A model generated the notes under the pieces. It ran no database searches. It was given only the letters and a program-made list of their open reading frames with translations, and was not told the origin of the DNA. This document shows positions 60,146 through 64,000 of a stretch of 64,000 nucleotides of DNA, piece after piece. How positions within the stretch are numbered: position 1 is the stretch's first letter; each line of letters starts with the position of its first letter. Position numbers and translations under genes: made by a program. The DNA is from CAZWCX01 sp964632945 (GTDB taxonomy: Bacteria; Planctomycetota; MHYJ01; WSZJ01; CAZWCX01), in NCBI GenBank assembly GCA_964632945.1, contig CAZWCX010000024.1, positions 4,751 to 68,750 of the forward strand, given 5' to 3'.

Positions 60146-61321
60146 TTGCGTCTCGTGCCCATTCTCGTCTGCCTCGCCCTCGCCGCCGCGCCGGCGCCGG
60201 CCGCCGCGGATCCGGCCGCTCGACCCGATCCAGCGGAAATCCGCAGCCGCGTGGAGGATCTGCGCAGCCCGTTCCTCTCCGACCGCGCCGCCGCCGTCGA
60301 GGCGCTCCTGCAATTCGGCCCCGCGGGCGTCGATGCGCTCGCCTCCGCGCTCCGTGACCCCGACGCCCGCGTCCGGATCGCCGCGGCCGAAGCCCTCGGG
60401 CGCAGCGCCGCCCCAGCGGCCGTCACCCCCCTCCTCGACGCCCTCGAACAGGAGTCCGGACACGTCCGTCACGCCATCGTCCAGGCCTTGGTGGAACTCG
60501 GCGCACCCGCCCACGCCGCCCTCCAGGAGCGCCTCGCCGCCCCGGCAGGCAACGCCGATGCGTTGGACCTCGCCCGCCACGCCCTCTTCCGCTCCACCGT
60601 CGAAGCGGAACTGCAACGCCTCATCCTGGGCGAGCGCACCATCCTCTTCTTCCGCGGCCAGTTCGCCCGCATCGCCGCCCTCGGCCGTCCCGCCGTCGAC
60701 GTCCTGCTCGAGATGTTTCTCCAACCAGGCTTCCCCTTCCGGGAAACCTCCGCGGAGCGCCACCTTCTCCTCCGCCGGCTCGCCGGCGAGGCCCTCGGCG
60801 AAATGGGCGACCCCGAGGTCGTCCCCGTCCTGCGCGACCTGCTCACTTCGGCCACGCGCACGGCAGAACTCGGATTCCGCGCCGAAGAACTCGAAGACCT
60901 CCTCTGCACGGTCCTCCATGCGCTCGGGGATCCGGAGCCCGCCCGGGAACTCGCCCGCCGCCTCGAAAGTCACCTGGAACAGAGAACCGACCTGCAAATC
61001 TACCTGCAGTCGCGGCTGGCCGATCTCCACCACCGCACCGGCAACCACGCCCGCTCCGAGGAACTCTACCTCTCCTTGACCCGAGTCTCGTTCATCGCCG
61101 GTTGGGCGCATGGTTGCGTCGCCTGCATCCAGGCCGTTCAGGGAAAAACGGACGAGGCCCTCGAGCACCTGCGTCAGGCCATCGACCTCGGGTACGGGGA
61201 TCCGGAATGGCTGCGCACGGACGGGGAACTTTCCAACCTGCGGGGAATTCCAGAATTTGACGCCCTTGTCAAGCGGGCGGAAGCCCGGCGCCAACCGCAA
61301 GCCCCAAATCCTCCCCGCTAA
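60146..61321 (+). CDS. Secreted HEAT/TPR-repeat protein
   Basis: A 391-aa protein. A short signal peptide (LVPILVCLALAAAPAPAAAD) leads into HEAT repeats at about 25-275 (DPDARVRIAAAEALGRSAA; ESGHVRHAIVQALVELG), then TPR-like helices at about 285-385 (YLQSRLADLHHRTGNHARSEELYLSLTR; KTDEALEHLRQAIDLGYGDPEW). The start is TTG at 60146 because GGAG lies 8 bases before it; GTG at 60155 is possible. It is probably a periplasmic scaffold. The partner is unknown. Confidence 0.82.
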   Translation: MRLVPILVCLALAAAPAPAAADPAARPDPAEIRSRVEDLRSPFLSDRAAAVEALLQFGPAGVDALASALRDPDARVRIAAAEALGRSAAPAAVTPLLDALEQESGHVRHAIVQALVELGAPAHAALQERLAAPAGNADALDLARHALFRSTVEAELQRLILGERTILFFRGQFARIAALGRPAVDVLLEMFLQPGFPFRETSAERHLLLRRLAGEALGEMGDPEVVPVLRDLLTSATRTAELGFRAEELEDLLCTVLHALGDPEPARELARRLESHLEQRTDLQIYLQSRLADLHHRTGNHARSEELYLSLTRVSFIAGWAHGCVACIQAVQGKTDEALEHLRQAIDLGYGDPEWLRTDGELSNLRGIPEFDALVKRAEARRQPQAPNPPR

Positions 61322-61407
61322 ACAACTAAGGGCGCCACACCGGGCGGATTCCGCCGCGAAGGAAATTCCCTTCCGGCCTCCGGCTCAAGATGGTAGAGTC
61401 GCGGTTT

Positions 61408-61435
61408 CCCGATCGGGCGATCCTCCCCAGGATCG
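61408..61435 (+). promoter_or_regulatory. Two adjacent palindromes in a kinase leader
   Basis: A 10-bp palindrome CCCGATCGGG (61408-61417) is directly followed by a 7-bp stem, CGATCCT (61418-61424) with AGGATCG (61429-61435), and a C4 loop. They lie 70 bp before the kinase start at 61505 and may be operator or leader RNA structures. Confidence 0.4.
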
Positions 61436-61504
61436 GTCACATCTTCGCTACGGGTACGGTGTCGGTGGGCGCAGTCCCCGGATTCAGGAACGAGAGGGCA
61501 GGGG

Positions 61505-64000
61505 ATGGGAACCAAATACGACGAATTGCTCGGTCAGCGCGTGGTGGAAGCGGGATACCTGCGCCAGGAACAGGTCGAAAAGTACCTTAGTGAAGCGGAC
61601 GCGGAGGCGCGCGACGGCAAACCGCGGCGATTCCTCGGCCGAATCCTGGTCGAACACGGCTTGCTGACGTTCGACCAGATGGTGGGCCTGCTCAAGCCGG
61701 ACGAGAGCGCCGGGGCCACCGGGGACGATCTCCAATCGGCGGGAACGCTGATGATGGATCTCCCGCAAACGACCGCGGGGGGCTCCCCGGTTGCCTCGAT
61801 GGGTACCCCGGTATACCAGACCGGGGAAATCCAGCTGTTCCCCCCGTCCGGCGATGGCTCGGCGGCCCCCTTCCGCGCCCCGGCCCCGGCGACCGACACG
61901 CGGGGAGATGCCGCGGGCGCTCCGGCGCCGGCCATCCCGAAGCATCCGACTCCGGTCCCTTCCGCGCCGGTTCCGATCACGCGCCACCCGACTCCTGCGG
62001 CCATGCCGACCCCGGCCCCGACGCCGCCTCCGTCCGCACCCCCGCAAGCGGGCGATTCGGATTTCCAGGGGATGGCCACGATGGCGGAGTTCGTCCCCGC
62101 TCCGGGGACCCTGCCGCCCCGGCCGACGCCGTTCAACTCGCCCGCGACGCCGCGACACCCGACCCCTGCGCCGATCCCCTCGCCGGCCGCTCCCATGTCG
62201 AAGCACCCGACTCCCGTCCCGATCCCTTCGCCGGCCGCGCCGCCGAAGGCGGGTGAATCCGATTTCCAGGGCATGGCCACGATGGCGGAGTTCGTCCCCG
62301 CTCCGGGGACCCTGCCGCCCCGGCCGANNNNNNNNNNNNNNNNNNNNNNNNNNNNNNNNNNNNNNNNNNNNNNNNNNNNNNNNNNNNNNNNNNNNNNNNN
62401 NNNNNNNNNNNNNNNNNNNNNNNNNNNCGCCGTTCAACCCGCCCGCGGCGCCGCGACACCCGACCCCCGCGCCGATCCCCTCGCCGGCCGCACCGATGTC
62501 GAAGCACCCGACTCCCGTCCCGATCCCTTCGCCGGCCGCGCCGCCGGCGGGCCGGCATCCGACCCCGGTGCCCCAGCGCTCGCCGGGGGGGGCCGCGTCG
62601 TCCGCGGCCAAATCCGACACGCGCGCCACCCAACGGCCGACGGAGCTGCGCCCGGCCCCCACACCGACGGCGCCCGATGCGGAGACCTTGCTCCACCTGG
62701 GACCGATCCCCAAGGAGGTGCTCGACGAGGCGCGTGGCGGCGGCGGCGCCGAACCGTCTGCGCCGGGGGCCGCGCCCTCGCCGATGGGACAGACCGAACC
62801 CGGCATGTCCGCGGATGCCCTCGCGCCCACGATGATCACGGGGGAGGCCGGGTCGACCGACGCCCCCACGATGGACAACGTGGTCTTCCCGCGCATCCCC
62901 GCCCCCGGCGCGCCCGCGATCGAGCGCAGCACCGTGGGCGACCCGGGCGCCGGGGACCCGACCGGGGCGCCGGCCGTCGAGCGCAGTTCGATCGCCGGCG
63001 GCGGAACCGGAGTCCAGCGATCCGGCCTGGCCGGGTTGGCGGCCGGCGTCATGTCCCAGCCCTCTTCCGCCGAAGCCCCGCCTCAGCGCAGCAGCGTCGG
63101 CAGCGGCAGCGGCGCCTACCGGACGCTCCCTTCGGGTGGCGCTCCGCCCCCGCCCGCGGGCGCGACCTTCGGCCGCTACAACCTGATCAATGAAATCGCG
63201 CGCGGCGCGATGGGCATCGTGTATCGCGCGTACGATCCCGTGCTCAAGCGCAAGGTCGCCCTCAAGGTCATGATCGGCGGCGACACCCCCACCGGGGACA
63301 TGGCGCGCCGATTCAAGCGCGAAGCGATGATGGCGGCCAAGGTCCGCCACCCGAACATCGTCCAGGTCTATGACGTGGGCGACTTCGAAAACAAGCTCTA
63401 CTACACGATGGAGCTGATCGAAGGGGACAGCCTCCAGGGCGTGCTCAAGAAGATGGGCCGGATCCCGCCACGCATGGCCCTCAAGATCTGCCGCGACGCC
63501 GCGCGCGCGCTGCATACCGCGCACGAAGGCAGCCTGATCCACCGCGACATCAAGCCCGCCAACATCATGATCACCTCGCGCGAGCAGCATCGCGGCGAGG
63601 CCCTGTCCGGCGAAGACACGCTGATCCAGATCGGCGACCTCAAGACCTCCTCCTTCCGCGTGCTCGTCGCGGACTTCGGCATCGCCAAGGACGTGACCAG
63701 TCAGACCATGATGACGCGCGCAGGGGCCGTGGTCGGCACGCCCGCCTATATGTCCCCCGAACAGGCCGGCGAGCCCGACAAGATCGGGCCGCACAGCGAT
63801 GTCTATTCGCTCGGCGTCGTCCTCTATCATGTCCTGTGCGGCTCGACCCCGTTCACCGACGCCGATCCGATCCGGCTGCTCGCCCAGGTCATCACCAACG
63901 ATCCCCCCGCCTTGCGCACGAAGGCCCCCGAGTTGCACCCGGACCTCGAGACCATCGTGATGAAGGCGCTCGAGAAGGACCCGGCCCGACGGTACGAGAC
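61505..64000 (+). CDS. Ser/Thr kinase with GspE_N-like domain, partial
   Basis: Truncated by the window end and interrupted by an assembly gap; the ATG follows GAGGGCAGGGG. Residues 5-66 are two GspE/MshE-N-like repeats (LLGQRVVEAGYLRQEQVEKY; FLGRILVEHGLLTFDQMVGL). A Pro/Ala-rich linker with tandem 67-residue units follows. The frame continues after the gap if the N run is removed. The kinase domain begins near 63170: GRYNLINEIARGAMGIVYR, VALKVM, IHRDIKPANIM, then an insert of about 30 residues (REQHRGEALSGEDTLIQIGDLK-like) before VADFGIAK, and GTPAYMSPEQ. It closely resembles the kinase at 53735. The C-terminal region is off the window. Confidence 0.88.
62051..62557 (+). repeat. 201-bp in-frame tandem repeat in kinase linker
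   Basis: Unit 1 is 62051-62251; unit 2 starts at 62252 and is cut by the gap. Each unit encodes 67 residues starting G-D/E-S-D-F-Q-G-M-A-T-M-A-E-F and containing paired HPTP motifs (RHPTPAPIPSPAAPMSKHPTP). After the gap, the second half of a unit resumes in register and ends near 62557. Confidence 0.85.
62328..62427. other. Assembly gap (100 N)
   Basis: Exactly 100 unknown bases, the usual placeholder for a gap of unknown size. It falls inside a tandem repeat. The bases on each side (…CGGCCGA before, CGCCGTTC… after) are consecutive in the complete repeat unit. Confidence 0.95.

Noticed and set aside
1..64000. CRISPR arrays, tRNA or rRNA genes, insertion sequences
   Set aside because: No regularly spaced repeats, cloverleaf-like sequence, rRNA motifs or transposase-like proteins were recognised on reading both strands; no search tool was available to confirm.

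Overview
This window is about 70% GC and looks chromosomal. The likely source is an uncultured planctomycete or close relative, seen as a metagenome scaffold with a 100-N gap at 62328-62427. The evidence is lifestyle-type only: six large Hanks-type Ser/Thr kinases (several with a transmembrane helix followed by TPRs), an ECF sigma factor overlapping such a kinase, HEAT-repeat secreted proteins, an FHA domain fused to a pilus-type ATPase, and a GlpABC-type glycerol-3-phosphate module. No rRNA, tRNA, CRISPR array or insertion sequence was seen, so the phylum is an inference. Myxococcota-like alternatives are not excluded.

Layout. 1-2.6 kb: end of an unidentified gene, a secreted HEAT protein and an orphan coding-like remnant. 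2.7-12.4 kb (minus strand): a secreted glycoside-hydrolase-like protein, a zinc-ribbon kinase, a pilin-like helical protein, and an ECF sigma factor translationally coupled to a kinase-TPR protein. 12.8-20.9 kb (minus strand): one close-packed run reading kinase > FHA-PilT ATPase > PilT ATPase > glycerol kinase > FabH > kinase. 21.7-27.9 kb (plus strand): a coupled operon of glpA, glpB, a small Fe-S protein, an alkyl-DHAP-synthase-like flavoprotein and a GlpC-like Fe-S protein. 28.1-30.1 kb: marR, wrbA and pirin, with matching palindromes upstream of marR and wrbA. 30.2-37.8 kb (minus strand): a secreted CAP protein, histidine ammonia-lyase, two methyltransferases, a CPBP membrane protease, a prokaryotic RING-finger protein, a GNAT and a DUF6265 protein, mostly with overlapping starts and stops.

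37.9-46.3 kb: a homodimeric pyruvate-dehydrogenase-like E1, then a lipid-modification island (FAD oxidoreductase, DUF1365, cyclopropane-fatty-acid synthase, a DUF2878 remnant) converging on an unusual DUF1295-CFA fusion. 46.7-49.1 kb: esterase, YkgJ-type cysteine cluster protein and a methyltransferase. 49.2-64 kb: a giant multi-spanning membrane protein, a 1,681-aa kinase with TPR-like, FG-GAP-like and PDZ parts, a membrane-anchored DcrB-like protein, a HEAT/TPR secreted protein and a further kinase cut by the assembly gap and the window end.

The unifying theme I propose is that two kinases near the right end, the kinase at 12.8-14.1 kb and the DcrB-like protein carry an N-terminal domain resembling the GspE/MshE N-terminal (MshEN) domain of pilus and secretion ATPases, with a weaker half-copy in the zinc-ribbon kinase. 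Two PilT-type ATPases, one with a phosphothreonine-binding FHA domain, lie in the same window. This suggests phospho-signalling wired to pilus-type motors. It is an inference from sequence and gene order.
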